From positions 204,801 through 268,800 of the forward strand of contig SADC01001015.1 in assembly GCA_004194705.1 (NCBI GenBank): DNA of 64,000 bases, written 5' to 3'. Positions 34,630-46,148 of the stretch are shown here, piece by piece. The position numbers were made by a program, and so were the translations under genes. How positions within the stretch are numbered: position 1 is the stretch's first letter; each line of letters begins with the position of its first letter. The notes beneath the pieces are model-generated. The model saw only the letters and a list, made by a program, of their open reading frames with translations. It made no database searches and was not told the origin of the DNA. The stretch is from Ditylenchus dipsaci. Lineage: Eukaryota; Nematoda; Chromadorea; Rhabditida; Anguinidae.

Positions 34630-34790
34630 CCTCACTTCAAATGAAAACAATCCTCACTCAGTGCAGATTGTAAGTCCGCACTCTAACATTCCTATTGTGA
34701 ACACACAACAGTCGCCACCTCACTGCGGATTGTAAGTCCGGACTGAGAGGTGGCGACTGCAGTCCACCATTGTGAACTAGGCATAACGAA
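34630..34790. repeat. TCCTCACT/GGTGGCGACTGCAGTCC repeat cluster
   Basis: Second locus of the 31625-31850 words, here as a compact foldback around GCGGATTGTAAGTCCG. Confidence 0.7.
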
Positions 34791-35104
34791 TTTTAAAATT
34801 TGACAGTAACCTTAAATTTAAAGTAAATCAGCTACACTAAGCTCAAGTGCGGTGTCAGAATTGATGATTTGCTAAAAGGTGAGAAAATTTTAAGAAGTTC
34901 GTGGTACAACCTCAGAAGCTATTTTATTTGTTTAAAGCCGTCCTATTTGCGAAATTTTTTTCAGCCATCGTGTTCACCGTGAAAGTCTGCAAAAAACACA
35001 CAGCCTTACTAACAATACAACCACTCCAACTGGTTTTCCATTCCATACATCGCAACGGCAGGGTGTTAATGAATTAATGATTCGAAACCTAGAAGGACTT
35101 TGGC

Positions 35105-35340
35105 GCTACTCGGTTTTACCCCTCCCAAAAACAGCTACTCGGTTTTACCCCTCCCAATAATTTTTAGGCTTAGAAATTAGGCTTAGCCCTTAGGCTTTGG
35201 CCCTTAGGCTTAGGCTCAGGGTCAAACCATTACTAATACCAGCTTTTTTATTAAAAAGTATGGTTTTAGGTACCCTGAAATTATTGGGAGGGGTAAACCG
35301 AGTAGCTTTTTTGAGAGGGTATAAACGAGTAGCGTCGAGA
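35105..35340. mobile_element. MITE with CTACTCGGTTTTACCCCTCC arms, copy 1
   Basis: Tandem GCTACTCGGTTTTACCCCTC words face the inverse GGGAGGGGTAAACCGAGTAG. The interior has a CCTTAGGCTTAGGC run and CATACTTTTTAATAAAAAAG. A second copy in opposite orientation is at 44272-44520. Confidence 0.8.
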
Positions 35341-35802
35341 CTTTTATCTCTTCGGCTCTAAAAAGAAGCCAGACCAAAACTTCGCAAATTTTGATCAAAA
35401 TCGTCATTTTTGACAATCGTCATTCAGCTGACTAGACTTGACCCCTCAGAAAATTCGCAAAGATTATTCCGATCTGATCTCAATGGATTTGTATTCAGGA
35501 AAATATTTTACTTAAAAAACGGAGACTTTTTTTAACTTTCGCTTTCAAATTTGATTACTTCAGATAAAAACGAGCAAAATTTTGGCCAAAATGAGTAGCT
35601 GTTCAATATTTCACCCCATGCCGAGTCAATTCTTATGCCTCTTACACAATGACGAGAAATCTTCAATCTTCAACCTCAACCTCAATCCGCCATTGTGTAT
35701 GAGGCATTATTGATCTTTTGTTTGGAGAGCCGACTGTGCAGAAATTTTTTGTCTCGAATAGAAATAACTGATTTTGTTGTCATTCAAATAAGTTGTTTGA
35801 TG

Positions 35803-35810
35803 TATATAAG
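35803..35810 (+). promoter_or_regulatory. TATA box with nearby TCAGT initiator-like site
   Basis: TATATAAG at 35803, with TCAGTG at 35822 and TCAGTC at 35859. The best TATA box I noticed in the window; it precedes a short ORF and an AATAAA. The first initiator is closer than the usual 30 bases. Confidence 0.45.
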
Positions 35811-35931
35811 CTCGTCCTTTTTCAGTGCTTTATTCTCGCTTCCGTGTGTGCTGCAAATCAGTCGCTCTCTTCTTTGCTCCTACTGCTCAGTTGGTCTTGT
35901 TATCGTCGTCGTCAACAACAAAGAAAAAGCC

Positions 35932-36087
35932 ATGTTGCAGTACCTGATTCTAGGCTATGTCTGCTACGAGATCCATCGCCTGTCAAGTCTCAATCCAAGT
36001 GATGCCAACGCAGCTTTCAGTCATCCGCCTGCTCCTCCTGCCGCTGCTGATCCAGGTCAAGCCATTCCTCCTCCTGCTCAGGAATAG
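35932..36087 (+). CDS. Short Pro/Ala-rich peptide ORF behind a TATA box
   Basis: ATG in a good context (AAAAAGCCATG) opens a 51-residue ORF: a moderately hydrophobic start (MLQYLILGYVCYEIHRL) and a Pro/Ala-rich tail (SHPPAPPAAADPGQAIPPPA). A TATA box lies 122-129 bases upstream and an AATAAA at 36148-36153, so the transcription unit looks complete at about 330 bases with no intron. An alternative overlapping ORF (35793-36002) would start upstream of the predicted transcription start. I do not recognise the peptide; a secreted peptide or a non-coding RNA are both possible. Confidence 0.35.
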   Translation: MLQYLILGYVCYEIHRLSSLNPSDANAAFSHPPAPPAAADPGQAIPPPAQE

Positions 36088-36147
36088 ATGTGACCGCAGT
36101 CTCATTCTAATTTCTGAATCTCTTGTCTGTTGTGCCTGCATGCAGTG

Positions 36148-36153
36148 AATAAA
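36148..36153 (+). terminator. Polyadenylation signal of the short ORF
   Basis: AATAAA 61 bases after the stop, followed by TTATGGTCTAGTGATGTTTG, a GT-rich element. Confidence 0.5.
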
Positions 36154-36565
36154 TTATGGTCTAGTGATGTTTGAAATGTCTGTTCTTCCATATAGCCTCG
36201 ATTTTGTTAATTATACTCGTTAGATGACATTTTCTGGCCGCTTCGTAACTTTTCAATGATTATTTTCACGGTTTATTTACGTAGACTGTTTTCAATAATT
36301 AGAAAAGGATGGTCTCACTTCCCCTTGCTACCTTCCCTCTCTTCTGGGGCCAATTACCCATCTTTCCGATTTTCATCCTTCCCTATAAGTAAAATTAACC
36401 ATAAAGACTGAAAAGTTTCAGAGCCAACAGGGATCGAACCTTAAGGGGGTGTCGGTTTATTTAGGTTCCACTGTGTTTTCCAATTTTGGAAAATTCTGTA
36501 CTTTTATTCGGATCAGCGTGATATTATGAGACGAATATAACGTGGCTGTGAGTAAAAATCGGGTA

Positions 36566-36651
36566 CAGTCAACTCCCGATTTAGTGTACACCCTGGGGAC
36601 CGGCTCCAGGTGTACACTAAATCGGGAGTACACTAAATCGAGAGTCGACTG
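36566..36651. mobile_element. Short pogo/Tigger-like MITE (TA TSD)
   Basis: TA, CAGTCAACTCCCGATTTAGT, inverse CTAAATCGAGAGTCGACTG, TA. 86 bp with CCCGATTTAGTGTACAC in both arms; a divergent relative of 8368-8553. Confidence 0.85.
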
Positions 36652-37057
36652 TAATACTTTTTTTGCACATAATTTACTCTTTTTTGTACAAAATTTTCTT
36701 TTGCCTTTTTCTCTAAAATTTTTTAAACTTTTTGCACAAAGTGATAAGCCCATCATGTAGCCCTACGATCCTATTCTCTAAAAAACTATAAATTCTTGAA
36801 AGACACTTTCAAAATTTAATTTAATTTATCAAAATTAACAAAAAATCAAAAGTATGGACTAACTTATTTTTTTGACTTGTTCCATACTTTCAATTTTCCG
36901 TGGAGCATTTTGAAATATCTTGCAAAAAGTTATACTTCGTAAGAAACTAGAATCGCAGGGCTACTGAAAGTTCAATCACTTTGTGAAAACCATCGGAAAA
37001 ATAAAGTGGTAAAAGCAAAAAAAAAAATTAGGTCGACCGTAAAAATCAAGACCAAAC

Positions 37058-38116
37058 CAGTAGAATTTTCGAGCATATGATGTTGGTAGTTTGGGTTGGA
37101 GACCAGAGAGTTGAGGATTGAGCCGAAGGAAAACACATTTCCGCCGAAGAATTTTCGGAGAGTAGGTGACAGCTCAAAAATATTCTGCGGGACTTCACTT
37201 AAACCACTAGTACATAAGTACTTGTGGTCACCGGTGGTGCTGGCTAGAAAAATGTAGTTGATATCAGTTTTATAAGAGGTGATCATAAATCAGTTACCTT
37301 CCAAGAAGATGAGCCGATCGGCAGTCTTAATCCAGGTGAGCTCTGATTTAAGGGTTCTCTTGCTGATCACTATTGATCCGTTGTAGTTTCGCTCAACAAA
37401 TTTGGCTGTCTCATTGCTTTTCCAGTTAGTGAACCGAATGGTTGTCTGAACATTAAATTGAATGGCCGTAATCATAGCCGAGGTCTACTTTTAGAGTCAA
37501 CTTTTTCGTAAATTTAAAAAATGTCAATCTTTTTCTTAATGTTTATTTACAAGGGTCGGCAGGCGCCTATACAGACATTTTTGCAACAGACAATACTTAA
37601 TTGCTGACAGCAAATTCGTGCTTAGCGTGCTCGATTTGCTTACAAATGGCTTTTAAAATTCAAACTTGACCGCCTGACTTTACTGCCTCCTAAAAAGCTC
37701 TTCTTTTATGAAATTTCCTTTTATGGAAACTGCAACGAAAAAAACCGAAAATGGGTAATTCTGTTTCATTCTGGTTGGACCGTTTTCTAAAATGGCCTGG
37801 TTGGCCACAAAGAGATTCCTTATGAGGATTTAACTTCCAGCCATAGTAGTCTCTCCGCAGTGGCTAACTCACTCTGATACCCAGGCTGGCGTCGGGTTGT
37901 TTAAAAATAGCAGCAACGGCACTTGATTTCAGGAAAAAAAGGCACAACCGAATATAGCCAAATAACTAAAGCCAGTTTAAATTGCTAGAGTAATCGTGTT
38001 CCTTTTCTGTGCAAAACACTAACCTAATTCCTTACTATGAAAAGTTAAATCTCACCTCATATTTATTTCCAAACTTCATCTTTTCTGGGTGGGAAAAGGT
38101 GATTCTTTTATCTCGA
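37058..38116 (-). CDS. Exons of an unidentified secreted or membrane protein
   Basis: Three minus-strand exons join in phase: about 38116-38057 (RITFSHPEKMKFGNKYE), 37445-37298 (TTIRFTNWKSNETAKFVERN, SIVISKRTLKSELTWIKTAD, RLIFLE) and 37243-37058 (ASTTGDHKYLCTSGLSEVPQ, LRKFFGGNVFSFGSILNSLV, HHMLENSTG). Donors and acceptors are canonical and three potential N-glycosylation sites occur, so an ectodomain is likely. They could be upstream exons of the membrane-protein gene ending at 26808, in which case a roughly 5.6-kb intron would contain the EndoG-like copy and a plus-strand short gene. They could equally be a separate gene. I do not recognise the family. Confidence 0.5.
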
Positions 38117-38244
38117 CTGAAAAATTTTCTCTCGGCATTGTATTTCGATAGAATAGCAGAGTTGTAGAGTTAAAATAGCCAAGAAAATTGATTGTAAGAT
38201 ATGCTCACTCATCAGAAAAAGTATCTACAATAATGATAAACTTA

Positions 38245-39099
38245 TTGGCTCTATATGTGTTCTAGAGTGCACCCAAAAAATATGCCTTGGTTCCCCCTGT
38301 CGATTTTTTTTTGCGAAAAAGCTTTTTCTTCTAGTTTCAGAAGCTTTTAATAACACTTTTAACTATTTTGAAGCAAACAATTTTTTGGTGTAAATGTCTA
38401 AGAAATTGTTGCCTTGGTCCCCCAAGCTGACATAGGCTTACGCAAGGGCCAGCGCATGCTAGGACGAACTCAAACATGTTTTTCATACTTCTTTAAGCTT
38501 CAAACAACATCTTTCAGTCTGTCCTAACAGACGCTGGCCTACCCTTGTCTGAAGCTTAAGCCTGAAAAATAACAATATTTTGAGAACAACAATTTGCGCC
38601 GAAAAACCACAGGGGGGATCAAGGCATATTTTTGGCTTTAAGTACTTTCCCCCGTCAAATTACTCTTTTACCCCGTCAAATCGTAAAAATTTGTTTTTTT
38701 GACTATTTCTTAAACTTTTTCTTTCAATTTTTATAAAGTTTTATACCAGCATGTAGCCCGGGATCTCAGCTTTCCAACCAGCTATTAACTAATTCATTGA
38801 GATATTAAAAAATTAGAGAAAAAAGTCATTTTTTTGAAAATTTTGGTCCATAAAAAGACTTTTTCTCCAATTTTTTAAAATCTCAGAAATTCAGTCGATA
38901 GCTTGTTAGAAAGCCGAGATCCAGTGCTACATTTTAATGTAAAAATGTTGAGAGAAATTAAAACTTTTGGAGATAAAAACACATTTTTACGATTTGACGG
39001 GGTAAAAGAATAATTTAATGGGGCAAAAGAATAATTTGACGGGTAATACAATTTGAGCTTATTTTTTTTGGGTGCACCCTCGAACACATTCAGAGCCAA
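38245..39099. mobile_element. 0.85-kb foldback, TTGGCTCT...AGAGCCAA
   Basis: The left end TTGGCTCTATATGTGTTCTA plus GAGTGCACCC is mirrored at the right (GGGTGCACCCTCGAACACAT, AGAGCCAA). Nested inside are an inverted GCCTTGGTTCCCCCTG pair and an inverted pair of CCGTCAAATTACTCTTTTAC words (38657 and 38995-39045). No coding sequence. Confidence 0.7.
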
Positions 39100-39740
39100 C
39101 TTGTTCGTGAACAGCAAGTCATAATAACTACTCTATTATAGCTGACAAAACCCCTTTGGCCAATTTACTTCAACCTTTTTACAGAAATCACAAGGCAGCG
39201 CTGCTACACCGACCCAATTTATAAACAAAACATGGCAAAAAGAAGTGAGAGGTATCGAAACCTAGTTGATTGCCGAGCAAACACCACCAACAGATGCTAT
39301 AAAAGCTAGTCGACAGCGATAAAAGCCAGAGAGTTCGTGTTGGACGGATTTAATTTTGACTCCATTCTCAAAACCATATTAAATTACACACAGTAGCGCA
39401 GAATATTTAGAGAAAAAGCTTACCTTATGGATACGCAAAAGTACAGGGTGTCACAAGCAGTGTTGTAAATCGCAGCGTTGTAAATCCATTCATTTCGGAC
39501 CCGAAAATACAAGGAACAGTGGTTAAAAACTTATCTATGGAATGACCTGTTACAGTGTACTCCAGCCCAAGAATACATTTTCTTCTAGTCGTATTTGCCT
39601 AGTTTTCGACAGCTGAACAAATAAGCAGGACAACTGGCTTATTTGTCTAGATAGTTGTCTGTACAATTGTGTGTCACAACCAACCCGCCATCTTCGGCTT
39701 ACACAAGATTCAACGAAATGAAAACCCCCTTCAAACTGAC
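39100..39740. other. Intergenic between USO1 and the 38-kb foldback
   Basis: No gene supported. Confidence 0.4.
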
Positions 39741-39834
39741 TAAATTTTTATTATGCGGTTCATAAATAACACAGCCAAGAGCATTACAAACAACAACTAC
39801 AGTACTAACGAAATTGTGCATCCAAGATCCTTCC

Positions 39835-42408
39835 TCAGCAGTTTGAATGACTTAGGAGAGCCTGAAGTTGCTTCACTTGCGCATCCTTTTCTTCGCTCTG
39901 ACGCACAGACTCTTGCAGTTGAGCACGCAGAGCCTCATACTCTTTCCAACCATAGTCCAGTCGCTGCTCCAGCTCTTTGACGGTCTCTTCCAAGATGGTC
40001 TTGCTCGGCTCCTGCAAATAGAATTAAAATTCTCAAACTGCACAGCAGATAGACTAAGTAATACTGCTTAATACCTGCTTCGAAATTAGCATATTTGCTG
40101 CCTTGAGTTGGGTAGCCTCCACCGTCAACGCATCTCGCTGCTGCGTCAATTCTTTTATCTTTTGCTCCTGAGTTTCGATTGTGTTCTTATAGGTAGCAAT
40201 GAGATCTGTTTGCGCTTGCTGATCAGTCATGAATTCACCATATGGGCGGAAGACCTTCAGCAGTTCATCTAAAAATAAAAAGAGCTTACTTCATAAACTT
40301 TGTGACCGACTTTGTCATGTCACACACAATCAGCCACCGATATCAACAGTAGATGCCGTGGACATAGTGACCAAATTTTTATGAAGTGGATGGCGTCCCG
40401 TCCGCCGTTCGTTCCATGGGTTGGCACCCCACATTCTACACCAGTAAACAGGCCGTCTACCGCTCAGTGGCAGGAGCCGGTTTGGCCACCAGGACCAATA
40501 GAAACGGTCTTTGTACCAAAAGTTAACTGTAGGGAAAAATAAGACAAACAGATTGAAAAACCTTCTAGACCTTCGAGGAATTTATGGAGCTTCTCGAACT
40601 GCTGCTTCAGATTTCTTTCCGTTTCCTCTGCCGGCGCTTCTCCTGCCAACGAGCGAATCTTAGTGCGGCGGCTCTCAGCAGTCTCCATAGATGAAACGAT
40701 GATCCTTATGATTTGCACGACAAAGATGAAGTTGGCGATCTTCTGGCTAGTCCATTCAATGCTGTCCGGGCCTAAGTCTTCCACATATCCAGGCTGCTGC
40801 AGCACACATTCGAAGGCTGAATGAACGACCCAGCCACCGCTGTCAGATTCTTTATCAGGCTGAATAACGAAATTTTTTGAGAACAATCCTCAATTTCAAC
40901 ATAATTACCTTTCTTCACGAAAAAGTTGCTGGTAACAGGATTGTCTTTGAGCATATTAAGCATCACGACCATACAATCTTCAACCACAATGCCTATAAAT
41001 AATGAACGTTTATAGCACATGAAAAGTTCAGGTCATATCCAGAGATGATATTTCGATCTTATTTGTCGAAAAATAGGATATTTTAATATCCTATAATATC
41101 CCAATATCCTATTTAGGATATTTATCCTAAATAGGATAAATATTCTATTTAGGATAGTGAGAAGTATCCTAAGTAGGATAAATATCCTATTTAGGATAAA
41201 TATCCTAAATAGAATACTGGGATATTACATATATTGAAATATCCGAAAATATCCTAATTAGGATGGAAATCTCATCCCTCTCACCCACATGGCTCATATC
41301 TAGGTAGCTTTGAGTGTTTAATCGGTTTTCCAAGAATTGCATTGCCAATTTTCACATTTTCGGTAGGGCACTACCGTACTTACCATTACAGCACCATCGA
41401 TTTAATCCGCAGTATAAGAAACAATTTTGTTGTCATCCTACATTGAGCAATTGTGGTAGGATTTCATAGGCCCCGATACATTCTCTAACTTTCGGAGCCA
41501 GTTTTATTCTTCTATCCGTGTATTTTATTCTTGAATTTAGTACAGTAAATTAGCTCTTGTGTTAAAATGAGGCATAATGAAGTTGTTCTCGAATGAATTC
41601 ATGATTTTTCTTATTTTAAATTTTTTGACTTTTCTGGGGTTATTACCGTATTACCGTATTTCTTCTAATTGCCGCCCCGGGGCGCTTATTTTTCGATCGA
41701 CCTCTAGTGGGTGGGAGGCGGTGGGCTTATTAGAGTCGTTTTGTAATTTTTGGGTGAAACCCTAAAATTTAAAATGCAGAATCAGAGGGGGTGGCAATAA
41801 GAGGAAATATGAAAAAATAGCTTCGAAGATTTGGCCTTTAAAAATATTGAGCTTGGAAATTCAATGTAGGAAACGCTGAACTAAATCCAAAAATCATTCC
41901 ACGAAAGAATCAAAGACACAGAGTCAAGAAAATAAAACTTACTATCCAGCGGCTCTTTCTCGATCACCAAAAAGAGAAGTCGGAAAGTATTTTCGTAAGC
42001 CAAAAGACACTGTAGGGCGCTGTTTCCACGGCTTAGTTCGCTGAGCATGAGAACCACATCGTTTCGAATAAATTCTCGCTCCTCCTGCAGCAGGTCGACG
42101 ATCTTTGAAACACCTGAAGGAACACAGTGAAGAAATAACAAACAGCGAACGGCACCAACCCATAGGAACATTCATAATAGCTTGTTGCACATCACAGGCA
42201 TCATCTCTCATCAGAGTATTCAGCAAGTTGATTGCGTTCCTACAAACAGCTGTGTTGACGGTCGAAAATTGAAGCCGAAACTAACTTTCGAATAGCGAAG
42301 TCGTTGCATTCCAACTGCTTGATGATTGAGCCCATAACACTGACCTCGAGCACCACAGGCGACGATTCTTTATTTTGTTTCTCCATCAGATTGTCGATTT
42401 GCCAGAAA
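39835..42408 (-). CDS. USO1: General vesicular transport factor p115 / USO1, shortened
   Basis: Golgi tethering protein for COPI/COPII vesicles. Minus-strand exons: 42408-42286, 42239-42160, 42113-41943, 40992-40909, 40859-40562, 40268-40075 and 40011-39835. The armadillo-type head is clear: [129 protein letters not shown]. It then passes almost directly to coiled coil ([40 protein letters not shown]) and stops at TGA 39837-39835. Typical p115 has about 270 more head residues and a much longer tail, so this is an internally shortened or partly collapsed gene. Exons for the extreme N-terminus were not found; the sequence upstream of 42408 is mobile DNA. One join (40909/40859) needs an extra base. 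Confidence 0.85.
41075..41275. repeat. TATCCTAAATAGGATA palindrome array in a USO1 intron
   Basis: About fourteen overlapping TATCCTA / TAGGATA words in both orientations, bounded by GATGATATTTCGATC and GATGGAAATCTCATC. Architecture as in the hAT-type MITEs, but I could not find a convincing TSD. Confidence 0.75.
41654..41811. mobile_element. Degenerate CCGTATTT-family element in a USO1 intron
   Basis: CCGTATTTCTTCTAATTGCC and a GGGGCGCTTATT core; the right end has decayed to AATAAGAGGAAATATG. Confidence 0.6.
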
Positions 42409-42484
42409 CTGAACAGAACCCAATAAAACATATGTTCCGACATCTATGGACATATGTCCAAAATATAAATGTCCGGACATTTAA

Positions 42485-42716
42485 AGGGCCTGACCTCTTC
42501 CTACTCGGTGGTCCCCGCCAATTCAAAAATTTTCCCTCGATCATTGGACTTCTGTACGGATTTTTTCGCCACGTTTCTAACAAAACTAGGCCTGAAATCA
42601 AATTTTAGGCTTAGTTTTGTTAGAAACCTAGCGGAAAAATCCGTACAGAAGTCCAATGATCAAGGGAAAATTTTTGAATTGGCGGGGGACCACCGAGCAG
42701 GAAGAGGTCAGGCCCT
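42485..42716. mobile_element. TTAA MITE, AGGGCCTGACCTC ends, copy 1
   Basis: TTAA at 42481-42484 and 42717-42720. Ends AGGGCCTGACCTCTTCCTAC and inverse; arms with ACTTCTGTACGGATTTTTTC; almost a perfect hairpin. Confidence 0.93.
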
Positions 42717-42968
42717 TTAAGCAACCCTAGTTCTGCCGGATAATTCATGCAAACAACCAATTAAAGTAGTCATCTACTTGGCGCAATTTTTTTAGATCCC
42801 AAATTCTGTTTTCTGCACTAATTTTAGCATGCTGAAGACGGGGCTGTACCCGAAATTTAAGCGGCATCTTGCTAAGTGGTCGATTTGCTAAGCGGTCGTT
42901 TTGCCAAGATTTTTTTTGCTAAGCGACAAATTGCTAAGAATTTATTTGCTGAGGCATTCCTTTCTTAA

Positions 42969-43201
42969 AGAGCCTGACCTCTTCCTACTCGGTGGTCCCC
43001 CGCCAATTCAAAAATTTTCCCTTGATCATTGGACTTCTGTACGGATTTTTCCGCTAAGTTTCTAACAAAACTAAGCCTAAAATTTGATTTCAGGCCTAGT
43101 TTTGTTAGAAACGTGGCGAAAAAATCCGTACAGAAGTCCAATGATCGAGGGAAAATTTTTGAATTGGCGGGGGACCACCGAGTAGGAAGAGGTCAGGCCC
43201 T
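42969..43201. mobile_element. TTAA MITE, AGGGCCTGACCTC ends, copy 2
   Basis: TTAA at 42965-42968 and 43202-43205. Same family as 42485-42716 with the loop inverted. Its right TTAA is also the left TTAA of the next element. Confidence 0.93.
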
Positions 43202-43205
43202 TTAA

Positions 43206-44056
43206 AGGGGCATACCAGCGCGTTACACGGGAAATTTCAAATTTTCAAAAGGCGGGGACCAGGCATATTTAAACGAGAATTATTTTTAAATACAAATTTG
43301 TCATTTTATATAAAAAGCTATGCATCATGTTGGAACCGAATCCACGTGGATGTACCAACCCCAGGTTTTGGGGTTTCAGTAGGTGGAATCGCAATTTTGG
43401 GTTCATCAAACACGACTCACCACACGACTTCACACATGATAGCATGGTCTATTTTTGAATTTTTAAAAATTTTGATTTTTCTGGTCATCCAGGAGGATAC
43501 CCACATGGACTAGGTGGTCCAAGTGGACGACCACTTGGTTTGATTGGTTTAAGCTAAGTCCCCAATAGAGCTCTTTTATTCTCACTCGCACTCTTCCTTT
43601 TCTCGTTCTGGCCATCTGTCTGGCCAGGTGAAGAATCAGTTTTGATAAGACAAAAAGTGCGATTCCAAATTTTCTGGTCATCCAGGTGGACACCTACCTG
43701 GACCAGGCGGTGCCTGCCTGGACCAGGCGGTACCTACCCCAAGTTTTGGGTTTTGGTAGGTATACTCAAAATTTCGATCTTATCAAACACGATTCATCGC
43801 ACGATTTTGCATATAATAGAATGGTTTGTTTTGGATTTAAATAAATTTTTTATTTTTTAGGTCATCCAGGTGGACACCCACATGGACTAGGCGGCACCGA
43901 CCGCAGGTTTTGAGGTTTTCGGTAGGTGAACTCAAAGTTTTTGTCTTATCAAACACAATTGACCACACGATTTTACATATGATAGCATAGTTTATTTTTT
44001 GAATTTTCGAAAATTGCAAATTTGAAATTGACAGTGTAACGCGCTGGTATGCCCCT
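43206..44056. mobile_element. TTAA element, AGGGGCATACCAGCGCG ends (0.85 kb)
   Basis: TTAA at 43202-43205 and 44057-44060. Ends AGGGGCATACCAGCGCGTTA and inverse. The interior holds three tandem-like blocks of CATCCAGGTGGACACC(T/C)AC and ATCAAACACGA(T/C)TCA about 210-230 bases apart. Confidence 0.92.
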
Positions 44057-44271
44057 TTAAATCCCGATTTGCTAAGAACTTTTCTGCCTTTCTGTACTTT
44101 CCCTTTTTCTCAATGTTCTGAGAGGGGATTACGGACATTTTTCCGCCGATTTTTTTTTTGTTTTTTACTGATTTCAAGCGACAAATTGCTAAGATTTTTT
44201 TGTTAAGGCGCCCATTTGCTAAGAATTTATTCGCTAACACGGGCTTTCAAGACAAAGAAAAATCGACGCTA

Positions 44272-44520
44272 CTCGTTTATACCCCTCCCAAAAAAGCTAC
44301 TCGGTTTTAACCCTCCCAATAATTTTTTAGGGGTACCTAAAACCATACTTTTTAATAAAAAAAGCTGGTATTAGTAATGGCTTGGCCCTGAGCCTAAGCC
44401 TAAGGGCCAAAGCCTAAGCCAAAGCCTAAGGGCTAAGCCTAATTCTGAAGCCTAAAAATTATTGGGAGGGGTAAAACCGAGCAGCTGTTTTTGGGAGGGG
44501 TAAAACCGAGTAGCGCCGAA
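44272..44520. mobile_element. MITE with CTACTCGGTTTTACCCCTCC arms, copy 2
   Basis: Opposite-orientation relative of 35105-35340, including the CCTAAGCCTAAGGG run. Confidence 0.8.
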
Positions 44521-44524
44521 AAAT

Positions 44525-45113
44525 CGGCAATTGAGTTTTTACTGAAATTCGAATTTATTTGTCTCGACAGGAAAGTTCTTCTTATGTTTCTTTGAGAAAA
44601 TGACTTGTTCACTTTAAAGTGGCGAATGTTTGGCGCTACTGTCATATACCCCCCCCCCCAAACCGACTTTTTAGGGATGGTCAAAAACCATTTTTACACA
44701 ATAATTTCGCCATAAAAGGACCAGAAAAGCAATTTAAATGGGATTGCGGGCTGTATTGGGAGGGGAAGAGAATAATACAGGGGCCACTTCTCGAGATGGT
44801 TGGGATCCTTAGAGTAATAATTCTCTAAGCGTCTAAGGGTACTTTCAAACCCAAAAACTTGTGGTGCAAGCATAAGTATAAGTACTTTTCATGGTCGTGG
44901 GCTTGCAAAAACGGCAAAAAGTGGGCTTAAATACAAAAATCTACCCAAAATCCAGGCTGAAATCCGCCATGTAAAAATTAGAGGGCAAGGAATTTTTTTA
45001 AATAGTAACATCAATTATACATGTACATTCTTAAAAGAAAGCCAAGATATTGTACTTGAAGGTTGCGTTGAGATATCCGACATAAGATTGCAAAAATGGC
45101 AAAAAAGTTGGAC
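44525..45113. other. Intergenic
   Basis: No gene supported; contains a C-run (44649-44659). Confidence 0.4.
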
Positions 45114-45544
45114 TTAAAGGAGCATACCAGCGCGTTACACGGTTAATTTCAAATTTGCAAAAGGCGGGGACCAGCCATATTCAAACGAGAATTAATTTTA
45201 AATGCAAATTTGTTATTCTGTAAAGAACAATCCTATATACTAAAGAGAGTTTGTGTCCGTCCGTCCGATTTTGTCTCAAAATGTCTCAAAATTGTCGTTT
45301 AAAAGTTGGTCTCGAGAGGATTTCATTACAGCGAGAGTTTTGTCGCTTGCTCATTATTATTTCTTGCGCATGTTGAGCAGTTGGCTCTCTGAGATAATTT
45401 CGTGCTCGAGTCTCATCTTTCTCATGGTTGTTTTGTAAATCATCCAGATACTTGGATAAAATTTTTATTTTCTGAAGAAATTTTTGTGCTCGAGCCTTTT
45501 TAAATTCTTTTGAGAATTTCTTGATTCAAATATGATTCATACTA

Positions 45545-45610
45545 CAGTCCAGGTGCTCAATAATGGTAAATACTTGAAGTGCTTGGACTGTACTGTGGTT
45601 CATGGTTGTA
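45545..45610 (+). repeat. Recurring hairpin, copy 1
   Basis: CAGTCCAGGTGCTCAATAAT... pairs with TGAAGTGCTTGGACTGTA. The same hairpin with the same loop (ATAATGGTAAATA) occurs at about 45773-45820 and 47033-47090. It could be a structured RNA or only a Helitron repeat. Confidence 0.5.
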
Positions 45611-46148
45611 TCTCAAACTGAAGAATGAATAAGTCAAGATATTTAAGGGTAAGACTGTGGTTCATGATGCGATCTCATTGTTGTTTTAATTTTTTCCTAA
45701 TTTTTACTCAAGCATGTTTTTTTGTGTGAATTGTATTCGACCTTGACTCAAGTATGAATCACGTTATATTCCAGCTGCCACAATAATGGTAAATATTTGA
45801 AGTGGTGGGCTGTGCGGTGATTTATGGTTGATTCTCAAAGTAAAATGCAACAAAGTAGAGGTACTTGAGAAAAAGCGTGACTTCAAGCATGCTATCGTGG
45901 ATCATAATTAAACCTTCATGATTACCTCTTCTCATGTTACATGGTCATGTTTCACGTGTCATGGTTATGTCTTTGTCTCATAGTTATGTTTTAACAACAT
46001 CTCTCACAGTCCTGTTTCATGTGACTTTGTCATGGCTCATTTCTCATGTTAAATGTCCCTATGATGATGTGTCACGTGTCATTCTTTTGTTGATTCGACT
46101 TACTGCTTAAAATAAGTTGTGGTCATTATTTATTCGTATAATTTTCAG

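Noticed and set aside
41577..41765. Hydrophobic 62-residue ORF
   Set aside because: Ends within a CCGTATTT-family element and lies in a USO1 intron; no supporting signal.
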